From Gordonia lacunae (GTDB lineage Bacteria; Actinomycetota; Actinomycetes; Mycobacteriales; Mycobacteriaceae), in contig NZ_NGFO01000008.1 of assembly GCF_002149015.1 (NCBI RefSeq), positions 1-64,000 of the forward strand: a DNA stretch of 64,000 nt, read 5' to 3'. Of this stretch, positions 43,160 through 57,789 are shown piece after piece. The notes beneath the pieces were generated by a model that saw only the letters and a list, made by a program, of their open reading frames with translations, was not told the origin of the DNA and did no database searches. The first letter of the stretch is position 1. The number at the start of each line of letters is the position of its first letter. Both the position numbers and the translations under genes were made by a program.

Positions 43160-44665
43160 TCAGCGCACCGACAGCGGCAGGGACGCGGGCCGTACCGGTG
43201 AGGGCAGATCCGATTCGCCGACGAGGAACTCGTCCACCGCGCGCGCGGTCGACCGGCCTTCGGCGATCGCCCACACCACCAGCGATGCGCCACGGTGGGC
43301 ATCCCCGCAGACGAACACGCCCGGGGCGTCGGTCTGCCAGTCACTCCCGCAGGAGATGACGCCGCGGCGGTTCGGTTCGATCTCCAGATCGTCCAGCAGG
43401 CGGCCACCGCGCACGCCGGCGAAACCGATCGCGAACAACGCCAGCTCGCAAGGGATCTCGAACTCCTCGCTCACCGGCGTGATCTCCCGGCGACCGTCGG
43501 CGTCCCGGGTCACCTCGACCTCGGCGAGCACCATGGTCCTGACGTTGCCCGCGTCGTCACCCTCGAATCGCTGCACCGCGACCTGGTGCAGCCGATCGCC
43601 GCCCTCGTCGTGCGCGCTCGAGGTCCGCATGATCAGCGGCCAGGTCGGCCACGGGGACCGTTCGTCATCGCGCTCCCCGGGTAGTTCGGGGTTGTAGTCG
43701 AGTTGGACCACGGAGGCGGCGCCCTGACGGTGCGCCGTGCCCAGGCAGTCGGCACCGGTGTCGCCGCCGCCGATGATCACCACGTGCTTGCCCGCCGCGG
43801 TGATGGACGCCGGGCCGTCGCCCTCGCACTCCTTGTTGGCGGGCACGAGATGCTCCATGGCGAGGTGGATGCCGTTCAGCTCCCGGCCCGGCACCGGGTT
43901 GTCACGCGCCTCCATCGCACCGATCGCCAGGACCACCGCGTCGTGGGTCGCGCGCAGGTCGGCGACCGAGAGATCGGTCCCCACATCGCAGCTGGTCACG
44001 AACGTCGTTCCCTCCGCGCGCATCTGGGCGATACGCCGGTCGATGTCGGACTTCTGCAGCTTGTATTCCGGGATGCCGTAACGCAGCAACCCGCCGAGAC
44101 GGTCGTCGCGCTCGTAGACGGTGACATCGTGGCCGGCCCGGGTGAGCTGTTGTGCCGCAGCCAGACCCGCCGGACCGGACCCGACGACCCCGACCGACCT
44201 GCCGGTGGTGGACTCGGGCGGCTCGGGCCCGATGATGCCCTCGGCCCATGATTCGTAGGCGATCGTCTTCTCGATCCGCTTGATGGTCACGCTGCCGCCG
44301 GTGGCCTGCTCCGAGATCGACAGCACGCAGGCGGCCTCGCACGGCGCCGGACACACCATCCCGGTGAACTCCGGGAAGTTGTTGGTCGCGTGGAGCCTGC
44401 TGCTCGCCGCATCCCACCGGCCACGCCGGACCAGGTCGTTCCACTCCGGGATGAGATTGCCCAGCGGGCAGCCCGCGGTGCCGGAGTGGCAGAACGGGAT
44501 GCCGCAGTCCATACACCGACGGGCCTGCCCGCTGACCTCGTCGAGGACCTTGATCGGGTTGTCGGCGTGCTCGTACACGTCGTCCCAGTCGTGGACGCGC
44601 TCGGCGACGGGCCGGTACTTCGCTTCCTTCTTCGGGACTTCCAGGAATCCGCGCGGGTCAGCCAC
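43160..44665 (-). CDS. gltD: Glutamate synthase, small (beta) subunit
   Basis: A 501-residue NADPH-binding subunit of glutamate synthase, supplying electrons to GltB. The N-terminal iron-sulfur motifs are [19 protein letters not shown] near 50 and [11 protein letters not shown] near 110. Nucleotide motifs follow: [17 protein letters not shown] near 150 and [15 protein letters not shown] near 300, and [13 protein letters not shown] near 445. GTG 44665 overlaps the gltB stop by 8 nt (GTGGCTGA), making translational coupling likely. Length is typical. Confidence 0.96.
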   Translation of the reverse strand: MADPRGFLEVPKKEAKYRPVAERVHDWDDVYEHADNPIKVLDEVSGQARRCMDCGIPFCHSGTAGCPLGNLIPEWNDLVRRGRWDAASSRLHATNNFPEFTGMVCPAPCEAACVLSISEQATGGSVTIKRIEKTIAYESWAEGIIGPEPPESTTGRSVGVVGSGPAGLAAAQQLTRAGHDVTVYERDDRLGGLLRYGIPEYKLQKSDIDRRIAQMRAEGTTFVTSCDVGTDLSVADLRATHDAVVLAIGAMEARDNPVPGRELNGIHLAMEHLVPANKECEGDGPASITAAGKHVVIIGGGDTGADCLGTAHRQGAASVVQLDYNPELPGERDDERSPWPTWPLIMRTSSAHDEGGDRLHQVAVQRFEGDDAGNVRTMVLAEVEVTRDADGRREITPVSEEFEIPCELALFAIGFAGVRGGRLLDDLEIEPNRRGVISCGSDWQTDAPGVFVCGDAHRGASLVVWAIAEGRSTARAVDEFLVGESDLPSPVRPASLPLSVR

Positions 44666-47600
44666 GTGCCGCCTCCATGATCGCTGAATCGACATCGCGC
44701 CCTTCGGCTTCGGCCATCCGGGCCGCGTCGAGGACACGCTTGTAATCGGTCGGCATCACCTTGGTGAACGCCAGGCAGCGCCGCGGCCAGTCGGCCAGGA
44801 TCGACGCGCCGATCGCGGAACCGGTCAGTTCCGTGTGCGTGGCGATGGTGCGCTTGAGCCAGGCCAGGTCCTCCGGGTCGGGACGCAGGAGTTCGACCAT
44901 GGCCATGTTCACCTTCGCCTGATCGAGATCGTGCACGAACGCGATGCCGCCGGACATGCCCGCCGCGAGGTTCCGTCCGGTCGGCCCGAGGACGACCACC
45001 CGACCACCGGTCATGTACTCGCAGGCGTGATCGCCCACCCCTTCCACGACGGCGGTCGCGCCGGAGTTGCGCACCGAGAAACGTTCACCCACACGACCTC
45101 TGAGGTACACCTCACCCGATGTCGCGCCGTACAGGATCGTGTTGCCGGCGATCACCTGGTCCTCGGCGACGAACAGCGCGTCGGGGTTCGGCGTGACGAC
45201 GATCTTCCCGCCGCACAGCCCCTTTCCGACGTAGTCGTTGGAGTCGCCGGTCAGCCGGATCGTGACGCCGGGCGGCAGGAACGCACCCAGCGACTGCCCG
45301 GCCGAGCCCTCGAGCCGCACCGTGATCGTGTCCTCGGCGAGGCCGTCGGCCCCGTACCGGCGCGTCACCTCCGAACCGAGAAGGGTACCGACCGTTCGGT
45401 TCACGTTGCGCACCGGCAATTCCAGGGTCACCGGGTGGGCGTCCTCGAGCGCGCCTTCGGCGAGCTGGATGAGGGTCTGGTCGAGCGCACGGTCGAGGCC
45501 GTGTTCCTGGCCACGCACCCGACGACTCGGACCCTTGTCCTCGACCTTGCGGAAGATCGGGCTGAGGTCGAGCCCCGTGGACTTCCAGTGCGCGACCGCG
45601 GTGTCGGTGTGCAGGCGCTGCGACTGTCCGATCGCGTCGTCGAGCGTTCGATAACCCAACCGCGCCAGGTACTCCCGGACGTCTTCGGCGATGAACCGGA
45701 AGAAGTTGGCCAGGTGGTCCACCTGCCCGGTGAAGCGCGACCGCAGTTGGGGGTTCTGCGTCGCGACGCCGACGGGGCAGGTGTCCAGGTGGCAGACCCG
45801 CATCATGATGCATCCGGCGACGATCAGCGGCGCGGTGGAGAAGCCGTACTCCTCGGCGCCGAGCAGGGCCGCGGTGATCACATCGCGGCCGGTGCGCAGC
45901 GCGCCGTCGCACTGCACCGTGATGCGGTCGCGCAGGCCGTTGAGCATCAACGTCTGTTGGGCGTCGGCGAGGCCGATCTCCCACGGCGTGCCGGCATGCT
46001 TGAGGGAGGTGAGGGGCGACGCGCCGGTCCCGCCGTCGTGCCCGGAGATCAGCACCACGTCGGCGTGCGCCTTCGAGACCCCGGTCGCGACCGTGCCCAC
46101 ACCGACCGCGCTGACGAGCTTCACATGGATGCGCGCCTGCGAGTTCGCGTTCTTCAGGTCGTGGATCAGTTGTGCGAGATCCTCGATCGAGTAGATGTCG
46201 TGGTGCGGCGGCGGCGAGATCAACGCGACACCCGGCGTCGAATGCCGCGTCTTGGCGATCCACGGATACACCTTGTAGGCCGGGAGTTGGCCGCCCTCAC
46301 CCGGTTTGGCCCCCTGCGCCATCTTGATCTGGATGTCGGTGGCGTTGATCAGGTAGTCGCTCGTCACGCCGAACCGACCGGACGCGACCTGCTTGACCGC
46401 ACTGCGTCGTTCGGGATCGTAGAGACGATCCACGTCCTCGCCGCCCTCCCCCGAGTTCGAGCGGCCGCCGATCCTGTTCATCGCCATCGCGATGGTCTCG
46501 TGCGCCTCCGCGGAGATCGAACCGTAGCTCATCGCGCCGGTGTTGAAACGCTTCATGATCTCCTCGACCGGCTCCACCTCGTCGAGTGGGACCGGTTCGC
46601 GCGCATCGAGATCGAACTCGAACAGTCCGCGAAGGGTGCCCCCCTCGCGCGAGAGCCGGTCCACCTCGTCGGAGTACTTCCGGAAGATCTCGGCCCGGCC
46701 GGTCTTGGTGGCGTGCTGCAACAGGAAGATGGTCTCGGGCGAGAAGAGATGGAGCTCGCCCTCACGGCGATACTGGTATTCGCCGCCGACCTCCAGCCGA
46801 CGATAGACCTGCTCGGTGGGATTCTCCGGAAAGGCCCGGTGGTGGCGGATCCGCACCTCCTCGGCCAGTTCGTCGAGTCCGACGCCCTCGATGCGCGACA
46901 CCGTTCGGGTGAAGTACTCACGCACCACCTCCGACGACAACCCGACGGCCTCGAACGCCTGCGCGGCGGTGTAGGAGCTGATGGTCGAGATCCCCATCTT
47001 GCTCATCACCTTCAGCACTCCCTTGCCGAGCGCCTCGAGATAGTTGCCGATCGCCTTGGCGCGTGTCACCCCGGTCAGCTCACCCTGGGCGATCAGGTCC
47101 TCGATGGTCTCCAGCGCCAGGTAGGGGTTGACCGCGGCCGCACCGAATCCGATGAGGGTGGCGATGTGGTGGACCTCGCGGGCATCGCCCGACTCCACGA
47201 CCAGCGCGACCCGGGTCCGCTCCTTGGTGCGCACCAGGTGATGGTGCACGGCCGAGGTGGCCAGCAGCGACGGGATGGGCGCGTGCTCGGAGTCGGTCAG
47301 CCGGTCGGAGATCACCAGGGTCGTGTGTCCCTCGGCGATCGCCTGACTGGCCCGCATCCGCAGGTCCTCGAGTGCCGCCGCGAGACCCGCGCCGCCCTCG
47401 GACACCTCGTACAGGGCGCGCAGCACCTTCGCCGACAGTCCGGGATTGTCGCCGTCGTCGTTGATGTGCACGAGCTTGGCCAGTTCGGCGTTGTCCAGTA
47501 CCGGCCAGTGGACCATGATCTGCCGGCACGACGCCGCGGTCGGCCGGAGCAGGTTCTGCTCCGGACCCATCACGCGACTCATCGACGTGACGATCTCCTC

Positions 47601-49229
47601 GCGGATCGCGTCCAGCGGCGGATTGGTGACCTGGGCGAACAGCTCGACGAAGTAGTCGTAGAGCAGTCGCGAACGCTGCGACAGGACCGCGACCGGGGTG
47701 TCGGTGCCCATCGACCCGAGCGGTTCGTAGCCCGACGCCGCCATCGGGGTCAGGAGCACACGCAGGTCTTCTTCGGTGTAGCCGAACGAGATCTGACGAC
47801 GCACGACGGTGTCGTGGTTGGGCTGGAAGACGGGCCGGTCGGGCAGGGTCGCGATGTCGAGGAGCCCGGCGTGCAGCCACTCGTCGTAGGCCTCGGCGTT
47901 CATCAGCTCACTCTTGAGCTCCTCGTCCGGGATGATCCGCCCCTGCGCGGTGTCGACGAGGAACATGCGACCGGGCTCGAGACGACCCTTGCTGATGACC
48001 TCGTCCACCGGGACGTCGAGAACACCCGACTCGGACGCGAGGATGACCCGACCGTCGCGCGTCTGCCACCACCGGCCGGGGCGCAGGCCGTTGCGGTCCA
48101 GGACCGCGCCGACGACCGTGCCGTCGGTGAACGTGACGCAGGCCGGTCCGTCCCACGCCTCCATCAGCGAGGCGTTGAACTGCAGGAACGCCCGGCGGCG
48201 GGGGTCCATGTCGGGCACGTTCTCCCACGCTTCGGGCACCATCATCATCACCGCGTGGTGGACGTCGCGACCACCCAGGTGCAGCAGTTCCAGAACCTCG
48301 TCCAGCGATGCCGAATCGGAGGCCTCGGGCGTGCAGATCGGGAACGCGCGCTTGAGATCTCCCGGGATCAGGTCGGTCTCGAGGAGGGCCTCGCGGGCAC
48401 GCATCCGGTTCCGGTTGCCCCGGACGGTGTTGATCTCGCCGTTGTGCGCCACGAACCGGAAGGGGTGCGCGAGCGGCCACGACGGGAACGTGTTGGTGGA
48501 GAAACGCGAGTGGACGATGGCGATGGCGCTGAGGCAGCGGTCATCTCGCAGATCCTCGTAGTACAGCGGCAGCTGCATCGTGGTGAGCATGCCCTTGTAG
48601 ACCATCGTGCGGCTCGACAGCGACGGAAAGTACAGGCCGGTGCCCGCCGCGTCGATCTCCGGGGTCACCCGTTCGGCCTGCTTGCGGAACGGATAGATGA
48701 AGCGATCGAGCGCCAGGCCGGCGATGCGTTCGGTGCCGGGGGCCGGGTCGACGGTGACGAACAGCTGCATCATGTACGGCATGCACGCGACGGCGGTTCC
48801 GCCGACGTCGGCGTGTTCGTGGTCCACGGGGAGATCGCGCCAGCCCAGGACGGTGATGCCCTCGTCGGCGGCCAGAGCCTCGACCCGCTCGATCGCGGCC
48901 CGGCGGAGGTCGGGGTCCATGGGCAGGAAGCAGGTGCCCGCGGCATAGCTGTTCGACCCGTCCGCGGCGGGGTCGGGGAGGTCGAAGTCGACGGAGTCGC
49001 GCAACAACTCGTCGGGCAGCTGGATCAGGATTCCCGCACCGTCGCCGCTGTTGGTCTCCGCGCCGGCCGCACCGCGGTGCTCGAGGTTCTCCAGGGCGAG
49101 CAGACCATCGGCGACGATCGAATGCGAACGGCGGCCGTGGATGTCGGTGACCATGGCCACGCCGCAGGAGTCGACCTCGGTCTCCGGGTCGTACAGACCC
49201 TGCTTGACCGGGAGCGCAGAAAACAGCAT
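44658..49229 (-). CDS. gltB: Glutamate synthase, large (alpha) subunit
   Basis: A 1523-residue enzyme that transfers the amide nitrogen of glutamine to 2-oxoglutarate. The N-terminal class II amidotransferase domain has its nucleophilic cysteine in [16 protein letters not shown] near residue 22, after a short propeptide. The FMN/glutamate-synthase domain occupies about 800-1200 ([39 protein letters not shown]) and the [3Fe-4S] cysteines are in [15 protein letters not shown] near 1130. The GXGXG beta-helix domain ends the protein. ATG 49229 has GGAGG at five bases. A small 3' overlap couples it to gltD. Confidence 0.96.
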   Translation of the reverse strand: MLFSALPVKQGLYDPETEVDSCGVAMVTDIHGRRSHSIVADGLLALENLEHRGAAGAETNSGDGAGILIQLPDELLRDSVDFDLPDPAADGSNSYAAGTCFLPMDPDLRRAAIERVEALAADEGITVLGWRDLPVDHEHADVGGTAVACMPYMMQLFVTVDPAPGTERIAGLALDRFIYPFRKQAERVTPEIDAAGTGLYFPSLSSRTMVYKGMLTTMQLPLYYEDLRDDRCLSAIAIVHSRFSTNTFPSWPLAHPFRFVAHNGEINTVRGNRNRMRAREALLETDLIPGDLKRAFPICTPEASDSASLDEVLELLHLGGRDVHHAVMMMVPEAWENVPDMDPRRRAFLQFNASLMEAWDGPACVTFTDGTVVGAVLDRNGLRPGRWWQTRDGRVILASESGVLDVPVDEVISKGRLEPGRMFLVDTAQGRIIPDEELKSELMNAEAYDEWLHAGLLDIATLPDRPVFQPNHDTVVRRQISFGYTEEDLRVLLTPMAASGYEPLGSMGTDTPVAVLSQRSRLLYDYFVELFAQVTNPPLDAIREEIVTSMSRVMGPEQNLLRPTAASCRQIMVHWPVLDNAELAKLVHINDDGDNPGLSAKVLRALYEVSEGGAGLAAALEDLRMRASQAIAEGHTTLVISDRLTDSEHAPIPSLLATSAVHHHLVRTKERTRVALVVESGDAREVHHIATLIGFGAAAVNPYLALETIEDLIAQGELTGVTRAKAIGNYLEALGKGVLKVMSKMGISTISSYTAAQAFEAVGLSSEVVREYFTRTVSRIEGVGLDELAEEVRIRHHRAFPENPTEQVYRRLEVGGEYQYRREGELHLFSPETIFLLQHATKTGRAEIFRKYSDEVDRLSREGGTLRGLFEFDLDAREPVPLDEVEPVEEIMKRFNTGAMSYGSISAEAHETIAMAMNRIGGRSNSGEGGEDVDRLYDPERRSAVKQVASGRFGVTSDYLINATDIQIKMAQGAKPGEGGQLPAYKVYPWIAKTRHSTPGVALISPPPHHDIYSIEDLAQLIHDLKNANSQARIHVKLVSAVGVGTVATGVSKAHADVVLISGHDGGTGASPLTSLKHAGTPWEIGLADAQQTLMLNGLRDRITVQCDGALRTGRDVITAALLGAEEYGFSTAPLIVAGCIMMRVCHLDTCPVGVATQNPQLRSRFTGQVDHLANFFRFIAEDVREYLARLGYRTLDDAIGQSQRLHTDTAVAHWKSTGLDLSPIFRKVEDKGPSRRVRGQEHGLDRALDQTLIQLAEGALEDAHPVTLELPVRNVNRTVGTLLGSEVTRRYGADGLAEDTITVRLEGSAGQSLGAFLPPGVTIRLTGDSNDYVGKGLCGGKIVVTPNPDALFVAEDQVIAGNTILYGATSGEVYLRGRVGERFSVRNSGATAVVEGVGDHACEYMTGGRVVVLGPTGRNLAAGMSGGIAFVHDLDQAKVNMAMVELLRPDPEDLAWLKRTIATHTELTGSAIGASILADWPRRCLAFTKVMPTDYKRVLDAARMAEAEGRDVDSAIMEAARG

Positions 49230-49514
49230 CACTACCTCCACTCGAACCGGAGAACGGTTCGCTGCTGAGTGTCCAATGGGACAGCACTGGCCCGTGGAGC
49301 ATTGCGCGGCGCGCGAATGACCGTGCCGAGATCGGTACCGGGCTGAGTCAGAACCGTTGAGCGCCTGATGGGCTCTGGAACGGTCGGTACCGGGCGGAGG
49401 GATCGCGCACCGTGAGATCCGATCCTATCCGAACACCGACGCAGGCGTCGTCACCTGCGACCTGTGACCCTGCCGACGAACTACCGGGGCCCTGGGCGGC
49501 GTGAACGAAGAGTT
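49230..49514. other. gltB upstream region
   Basis: Non-coding DNA between the gltB start and the hairpin behind lgt. A minus-strand TAGGAT-like hexamer lies around 49424-49429, but without a good -35. No riboswitch, leader peptide or other small gene could be supported. The promoter for gltBD is expected here. Confidence 0.4.
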
Positions 49515-49571
49515 CGTCCATCTCAGCGTGCGCGAAGGGCAATCTGCCCTTCGCGCATGCTGAGGTGGACG
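49515..49571 (-). terminator. 27-bp hairpin behind lgt
   Basis: Arms of 27 nt, 49515-49541 (CGTCCATCTCAGCGTGCGCG then AAGGGCA) and 49545-49571, pair at 25 of 27 positions with a 3-nt loop ATC. The hairpin lies about 100 bp past the lgt stop and ahead of gltBD on the same strand. There is no poly-T run, so it might be a rho-linked barrier or a processing site rather than a classical terminator. Confidence 0.6.
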
Positions 49572-49668
49572 GGTTTGCTCACTGACCGGGGTATGCGGCG
49601 ACTCATCGACGCTCGGCACGATATCGACCGAGCCCGAGTCGCGGATCAGCTCGTGGCAGGGCCGAGCG

Positions 49669-51447
<1,779 letters not shown>

Positions 51448-51526
51448 GCTGCCACCCTAACCGACCGGCCGCTCCGCTCCCCTCGTCGACCGGACCCGCC
51501 GCGCCGATCGGGGGTGAGCGTTCGGA

Positions 51527-52332
51527 TCAGACCGATGCCCGACGCGAGCGGACGCCCTCGGCCAGTTCGGACACCAGGGAGGCCAGCCGTTCCTGGCCGG
51601 CGTTCGCCGCGGTCACCAGGGCCGATCCGACGATGACCCCGTCGGCGTACGACGCGATCTGCGCTGCCTGTTCCCGGTTCCGCACGCCGAGCCCGACGCC
51701 GATCGGGATGTCGGAGTACTCGCGGACCCGCGCGCACAGCTCGGGTGCCATGTCCGACACGGCATCCCGCGCGCCGGTCACGCCCATCGTGGACGCCGCG
51801 TAGACGAAACCGCGGGACGCGTCGACAGTGAGGGCGATGCGCTCGTTCGTCGAGGACGGCGCGACCAGATAGATGCGATCGAGACCGTGCCGATCGGCGG
51901 CCTCGTGCCACTGCGCCCCCTCTTCGGGGATCAGGTTCGGGGTGATCAGACCCGCGCCGCCGGCCGCTGCCAGATCGCGGGCGAAGTTCTCGACGCCGTA
52001 CTTCAGGACCGGGTTCCAGTAGCTCATCACCACCGCGTTGCCACCGGCGGACGTGATGGCCTCGACCGCGGTGAACACGTCACGGACACGCACACCGTTG
52101 GTCAGTGCCTGGTCGGCGGCGTCCTGGATCGTCGGGCCGTCCATCACCGGGTCGGAGTAGGGCACGCCGACCTCGATGATGTCGCAACCGGCGTCGACCA
52201 TCGTCCGGAACGAGGTCAGCGACTCCTCGACGGTCGGGAAACCGACCGGGAGGTAACCGATCAGCGCACTGCGGCCCTCGTCCCGGCAGCGGGCGAACAC
52301 GGGGCCGAGCTTCGACGGGATCGACTGTGCGC

Positions 52333-52336
<4 letters not shown>
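51527..52336 (-). CDS. trpA: Tryptophan synthase alpha chain
   Basis: A 269-residue TIM-barrel subunit that cleaves indole-3-glycerol phosphate to indole. It shows [15 protein letters not shown] near the start, the catalytic glutamate in [16 protein letters not shown] near 50, the loop YWNPVLKYG near 105, and [16 protein letters not shown] near 215 with the phosphate site. ATG 52336 overlaps the trpB stop (ATGA). It precedes lgt, as in M. tuberculosis. Confidence 0.96.
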
Positions 52337-53679
<1,343 letters not shown>

Positions 53680-53741
53680 TTCAACTCACAGACGATCGGG
53701 CCGACAGGATCACGCGGACCGATACCGGCCCGGACGCATTG

Positions 53742-54560
53742 TCAGCGAACAGGTTTCGGGCACGACGGGTGTGTGCCCGCGGTGACGAGCTCACGGACCG
53801 CGGCACGCGGGTCACCGCTGGTGACGAGGCCTTCGCCGACGAGTACCGCGTCTGCGCCGGCACCGGCGTAGGCCAGCAGATCGGCGGTGCCGCGCACACC
53901 CGACTCGGCGATGCGGATGGTCTCGGTCGGCAGACCGGGCGCGATACGCGAGAAGGTGTCGCGCTCGACCTGGAGGGTCTTGAGGTTGCGTGCGTTGACG
54001 CCGACGACCGAGGCGCCGGCTTCCAGGGCACGGCTGGCTTCTTCCTCGGTGTGCACCTCGACGAGCGCGGTCATGCCGAGGCTCTCGGTGCGGTCGAGAA
54101 GCGAGGCGAGCACGTTCTGTTCGAGGGCCGCGACGATCAGCAGGATGACATCGGCTCCATGGGCGCGGGCCTCGTGGATCTGGTACGTGCCGACGATGAA
54201 GTCCTTGCGCAGGACCGGGATGTCCACGGCCGCGCGAACGGCGTCGAGGTCGGCGAGCGAACCGCGGAACCGGCGTTCCTCGGTGAGCACGCTGATGATG
54301 CGTGCACCACCCTCTTCATACGCGCGGGCGAGTTCGGCCGGGTCGCCGATGCTGGCGAGTTCGCCCTTCGACGGGCTCGCGCGCTTGACCTCGGCGATGA
54401 CGCCGATTCCGGGCTGGCGCAGTGCCGCCAGCGCATCCTTGGGTGCGGGAGCCTTGGCCGAGGCCGCCTTGACCGACGCGAAGTCGACCACGGCCTCGCG
54501 AGCCGCGACGTCGGCTTTCACTCCCTCGATGATCGATTCGAGAACGTTGGGCACGCTCAC
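53742..54560 (-). CDS. trpC: Indole-3-glycerol phosphate synthase
   Basis: A 272-residue TIM-barrel enzyme closing the indole ring. It has [18 protein letters not shown] near 55 (catalytic lysine), [19 protein letters not shown] near 115, [14 protein letters not shown] near 185 and [12 protein letters not shown] near 215. The start is GTG 54560 since GGGAG lies nine bases upstream; longer in-frame extensions are not family-like. It is monofunctional, separate from trpF, as usual in this group. Confidence 0.95.
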   Translation of the reverse strand: MSVPNVLESIIEGVKADVAAREAVVDFASVKAASAKAPAPKDALAALRQPGIGVIAEVKRASPSKGELASIGDPAELARAYEEGGARIISVLTEERRFRGSLADLDAVRAAVDIPVLRKDFIVGTYQIHEARAHGADVILLIVAALEQNVLASLLDRTESLGMTALVEVHTEEEASRALEAGASVVGVNARNLKTLQVERDTFSRIAPGLPTETIRIAESGVRGTADLLAYAGAGADAVLVGEGLVTSGDPRAAVRELVTAGTHPSCPKPVR

Positions 54561-54723
54561 AGCGACTTGCTCCCTTCTCCCTCGACGTGTGATCTCAGGG
54601 TAGACGGGCGGTTCGGGCCGGGTGCGGCCGGGTTGGCCGATCTGTGACCTCGGACCGCCGGTGGGTGCCCGGCGCGCTCCTGGGCCGGACGGCGAGTTCA
54701 CGGATCCGACGTCCGGGCGTGGG

Positions 54724-55524
54724 TCAGCGGCGGTCGGGATCGGTGGGATCGGTCGGATCGATGCCGGTGTCGAGCGCGTCCCACATCATGCGCTCGTTGG
54801 CACCGGGCGGCGTCGGGTCGGCGTCGGCGGCCCCCGGCTTTCCGGGGTCGGTACCGGGCTCGGTCGGTGCCGTGTCCGCCGCCGTCGTCCCGGCGTCGGT
54901 CTGGATGGCCTTGCGGCGCTCGTAGTCGGCGAAGATCTCGGTCTCGATCTCCTCGCGCCGGGCGGCCGGCGTCGTGTACTTCGACGACCTGGTCGCGCCC
55001 TTCGCGACGCGCAGCAGCGCCACCGCTGCGCCCACGGCGCACAGGGTGCCGGCGAGCACGACGAGTGCCGCCAGGGTGTTGGTGTCGACGTAGAGCACCA
55101 CATAGCGATCGGGGATGCTGCCCGCGTCCGCCGCATAGTCCGAGTCGGTGCCACCGGTGATCAGCGAGATCGCCGGGAACGCGGCCAGGACGCCACCCAC
55201 CGCGACCAGGATCGCGACGACTCGGAGGGCCCAGCCGCGCACCGACAGCGCCGCGAGGATGCCCGCCAGGTAGACCAGCGCGAGCGGCGTGAGCCAGGGA
55301 CTCCAGTCCCCGCCGTTGACCTCGAACGCGCGCTGCGGGGACAGCCCGTCCTCGGCGGAGACGGTGGCCCAGGTCATCCGGCTCGCACCCCAGAAGGCGG
55401 CTGCGGCAGCCGCCATCAGCAGAGCCGCGATGACCTGCAGGCGGCGGACGGACTTGCGGCGCAACGCCTCCGCGTCGGGCCCGGATCCGGCTCCCGGTTC
55501 GGCTCCTGATTCGGCAGAGGTCAT
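54724..55524 (-). CDS. Trp-region membrane protein (TIGR02234 type)
   Basis: A 266-residue membrane protein of the family found only in actinobacterial trp clusters between trpE and trpC. Four hydrophobic segments are visible (for example [35 protein letters not shown]), followed by an acidic hydrophilic C-terminal tail of about 90 residues. The position matches the M. tuberculosis gene between trpE and trpC. Its start overlaps the trpE stop (ATGA). No biochemical role is established to my knowledge. Confidence 0.9.
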   Translation of the reverse strand: MTSAESGAEPGAGSGPDAEALRRKSVRRLQVIAALLMAAAAAAFWGASRMTWATVSAEDGLSPQRAFEVNGGDWSPWLTPLALVYLAGILAALSVRGWALRVVAILVAVGGVLAAFPAISLITGGTDSDYAADAGSIPDRYVVLYVDTNTLAALVVLAGTLCAVGAAVALLRVAKGATRSSKYTTPAARREEIETEIFADYERRKAIQTDAGTTAADTAPTEPGTDPGKPGAADADPTPPGANERMMWDALDTGIDPTDPTDPDRR

Positions 55525-57095
55525 GAGGTCTCACCCACCCGTCGCATCGTCGACGCGGCGGCCACGGCGTTGAGCACCGCGGTGGCCTTGTTGCGCGCCT
55601 CGTTGTATTCGTACTCGGGTTCGCTGTCGGCGACGACGCCACCGCCGGCCTGGACGAACGCCTTGCCGCGTGCGAGCAGTGCCGTACGGATCGCGATCGC
55701 GGTGTCGGCGTTGCCGGCGAAGTCGATGTAGCCGACGATCCCGCCGTAGAGGCCACGGCGGGTCATCTCGTGTTCGTCGATGAGCTCCATCGCCCGCACC
55801 TTCGGGGCCCCGGTGAGCGTTCCGGCCGGGAAACAGGCCGTCACGGCGTCGAGGGCGTGCTTGTCGTCGCGGAGGGTTCCCGACACGGTAGAGACGAGAT
55901 GCATGACGTGGCTGTAGCGCTCGATGTGCCGGTAGTCGCTGACCTTGACCGTGCCGGGCACGCACACGCGGCCGAGATCGTTGCGACCCAGGTCCACCAG
56001 CATCAGGTGTTCGGCGTTCTCCTTCTCGTCCTCGATCAGCCCCTTGCCGAGCAGCTGATCTTCTTCCTCGGTCGCGCCGCGCCAGCGTGTCCCCGCGATC
56101 GGATGCGTGGTCGCGACCCCGTCGGCCACGGTGACGAGTGCCTCGGGGCTGCTGCCGACGATGGTGAAGGGCTTGCGCGCGATCGCGTCGGGTGAGCCGG
56201 TGTCGCTGTGCTCCTCGGTGCCGGGCATCCGGAGGAGGTACATGTACGGACTCGGGTTGGAGGCGCGCAGGACTCGATAGACGTCGAGCGGGTCGGCGTC
56301 GGAGTCCATCTCGAAACGCATCGACGGCACGACCTGGAAGGCCTCGCCTGCCTCGATCTCGCCGACCAGATCGGTGACGATCTCGCTGTACTCCGCAAGC
56401 GAGCGCTGCGCGGCGAACTCGGGGCGCGGACGGTCGAAGGTCGACACCGTCGACGGGGCGGGGGCGGCGAGCGCCTCGGTCATCCGATCGAGCCGGGCAA
56501 GGGCGTCGGCGTAGGCGTGCTCCACCCGGTCGTCGGAGCCGTCCCAGTTGACCGCGTTCGCGATGAGGGTGATCGTCCCCTCGTGATGGTCGACCGCGGC
56601 GAGGTCGGTGGCCAGCACCATCATCATGTCGGGGAGGCCGAGGTCGTCGACGGTGGTCTCGGGCAGCCGTTCCAGCCGGCGGACCATGTCGTAGGCCATG
56701 AAGCCGACGAATCCGCCGGTCAGCGGCGGCATCCCGGGGAGCGGGTCGGTCTGCAGGACCCGCAGCGACTCGGCGAGGACCTCCAGCGCGTCGCCGCCCT
56801 CGGGTGCGCCGACGGGCACCGAACCCCACCAGTGCGCCTGGCCGTCGACGACGGTCAGCGCCGACGGCGCACCGGCGCCGATGAACGACCATCGGGACCA
56901 CGATCGTCCGTTCTCCGCGGACTCCAGCAGGAAGGTCCCCGGACGGTCTCCCGCGAGTTTGCGGTAGGCCGACAGCGGCGTCTCGGAGTCGGCGAGGACC
57001 TTGCGCGTCACCGGCACGACGCGGTGATCGCGCGCGAGATCGAGGAACTCCGGGAGAGTCGTCGTGGCGGCCGCGCCGCCGGTGGTGGCAGTCAT
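55521..57095 (-). CDS. trpE: Anthranilate synthase component I
   Basis: A 524-residue chorismate-utilising enzyme making anthranilate. The N-terminal segment carries [18 protein letters not shown], where the LLES motif belongs to the tryptophan feedback site. The catalytic half shows [12 protein letters not shown] near 292, IAGTRWRG near 345, and [15 protein letters not shown] near 445, then [17 protein letters not shown] near 465. ATG 57095 overlaps the stop of a tautomerase gene (ATGA). TrpG is not in the window. Length is normal. Confidence 0.95.
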   Translation of the reverse strand: MTATTGGAAATTTLPEFLDLARDHRVVPVTRKVLADSETPLSAYRKLAGDRPGTFLLESAENGRSWSRWSFIGAGAPSALTVVDGQAHWWGSVPVGAPEGGDALEVLAESLRVLQTDPLPGMPPLTGGFVGFMAYDMVRRLERLPETTVDDLGLPDMMMVLATDLAAVDHHEGTITLIANAVNWDGSDDRVEHAYADALARLDRMTEALAAPAPSTVSTFDRPRPEFAAQRSLAEYSEIVTDLVGEIEAGEAFQVVPSMRFEMDSDADPLDVYRVLRASNPSPYMYLLRMPGTEEHSDTGSPDAIARKPFTIVGSSPEALVTVADGVATTHPIAGTRWRGATEEEDQLLGKGLIEDEKENAEHLMLVDLGRNDLGRVCVPGTVKVSDYRHIERYSHVMHLVSTVSGTLRDDKHALDAVTACFPAGTLTGAPKVRAMELIDEHEMTRRGLYGGIVGYIDFAGNADTAIAIRTALLARGKAFVQAGGGVVADSEPEYEYNEARNKATAVLNAVAAASTMRRVGETS

Positions 57096-57271
57096 CCGAG
57101 CGGCTCGCCGCCGACGCCCCACTGAGTGCGCGGGACCTCCGTGATCGTCACCCAGACCGAGTCGGGGTTCTTGCCGGTCGCCTTGGCGTAGGCCTCGGTG
57201 ACCGCCGCGATCGTCTCGCGTTTCACGCGATCGGACAGTCCCGGCGTCTGCGAGATCTGGATGAGGGGCAT
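57092..57271 (-). CDS. 4-oxalocrotonate tautomerase-like small protein
   Basis: A 59-residue protein, read directly from the sequence. It begins Met-Pro-Leu-Ile-Gln, so after methionine removal it has the N-terminal proline that is the catalytic base of the 4-oxalocrotonate tautomerase superfamily; the later piece [21 protein letters not shown] matches the family end. The stop overlaps the trpE start (ATGA), which couples it to anthranilate synthase. It lies between hisI and trpE. Members tautomerise or dehalogenate small oxoacids; its role beside tryptophan synthesis is unknown. Its small size makes it easy for gene callers to miss. Confidence 0.9.
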   Translation of the reverse strand: MPLIQISQTPGLSDRVKRETIAAVTEAYAKATGKNPDSVWVTITEVPRTQWGVGGEPLG

Positions 57272-57309
57272 GGACGCACCGCCTTTCGAAGGTCTCGAGC
57301 TGTGGCGTG

Positions 57310-57333
57310 GTCCCGGGAGGTCTCCCCCGGGAC
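57310..57333 (-). terminator. GC hairpin between hisI and the tautomerase-trpE unit
   Basis: Perfect 8-bp arms GTCCCGGG and CCCGGGAC around an 8-nt loop, just after the hisI stop on the minus strand. No T-tract follows, so it may act as a weak pause or processing hairpin separating his and trp parts. No Trp-rich leader peptide was found between it and trpE. Confidence 0.45.
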
Positions 57334-57347
57334 TCGTGTTTGGGGTT

Positions 57348-57749
57348 CTATTCTGCTGTGCCCGGCAAGCGCTGCCCGGTGTCGGCCCCGGAACCGGATG
57401 CGGCGTCGATCCCGAATGTCAATGACTCGGTGTCGAAGCAACTGTGGTTGCCGGTGTGGCATGCCGCGCCGACCTGGTCGACCACCAGCAGCACGGTGTC
57501 CCCGTCGCAGTCGATCCGGGCGTCGTGCACATACTGCGTGTGCCCGCTGGTCTCCCCCTTCACCCAGTACTCCTGGCGCGACCGCGAGTAGTAGGTCCCC
57601 TTTCGGGTGGCCAGCGTGCGCTCGAGCGCGACGTCGTCCATCCAGGCCACCATCAGCACCGTGCCGGTGCTGCGTTCCTGGGCCACCGCGGTGAACAGGC
57701 CGTCGGCGTTGCGTTTGAGGCGCGCGGCGAGATCGGGATCGAGTGCCAT
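57348..57749 (-). CDS. hisI: Phosphoribosyl-AMP cyclohydrolase
   Basis: A 133-residue monofunctional HisI opening the adenine ring of PR-AMP in histidine synthesis. Features are [18 protein letters not shown] near 28, [18 protein letters not shown] near 52, and the zinc cysteines in [21 protein letters not shown] and NHSCF. ATG 57749 opens 40 bp after the hisF stop. HisE is not fused to it and not found in the window. The C-terminal 20 residues are low-complexity. Confidence 0.95.
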   Translation of the reverse strand: MALDPDLAARLKRNADGLFTAVAQERSTGTVLMVAWMDDVALERTLATRKGTYYSRSRQEYWVKGETSGHTQYVHDARIDCDGDTVLLVVDQVGAACHTGNHSCFDTESLTFGIDAASGSGADTGQRLPGTAE

Positions 57750-57789
57750 CAGCGACCTTCCTGGTCGGTTCGGGAGCGCATGCCGCGCC

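Noticed and set aside
44835..49268. A very long open frame antisense to gltB
   Set aside because: High-GC genes keep antisense frames open; its translation is rich in Arg/His/Gly and has no domain, whereas gltB on the other strand is unmistakable.
57200..57350. Trp leader peptide or T-box ahead of trpE
   Set aside because: No short frame with clustered Trp codons and no T-box motifs were found; the interval codes for the tautomerase.
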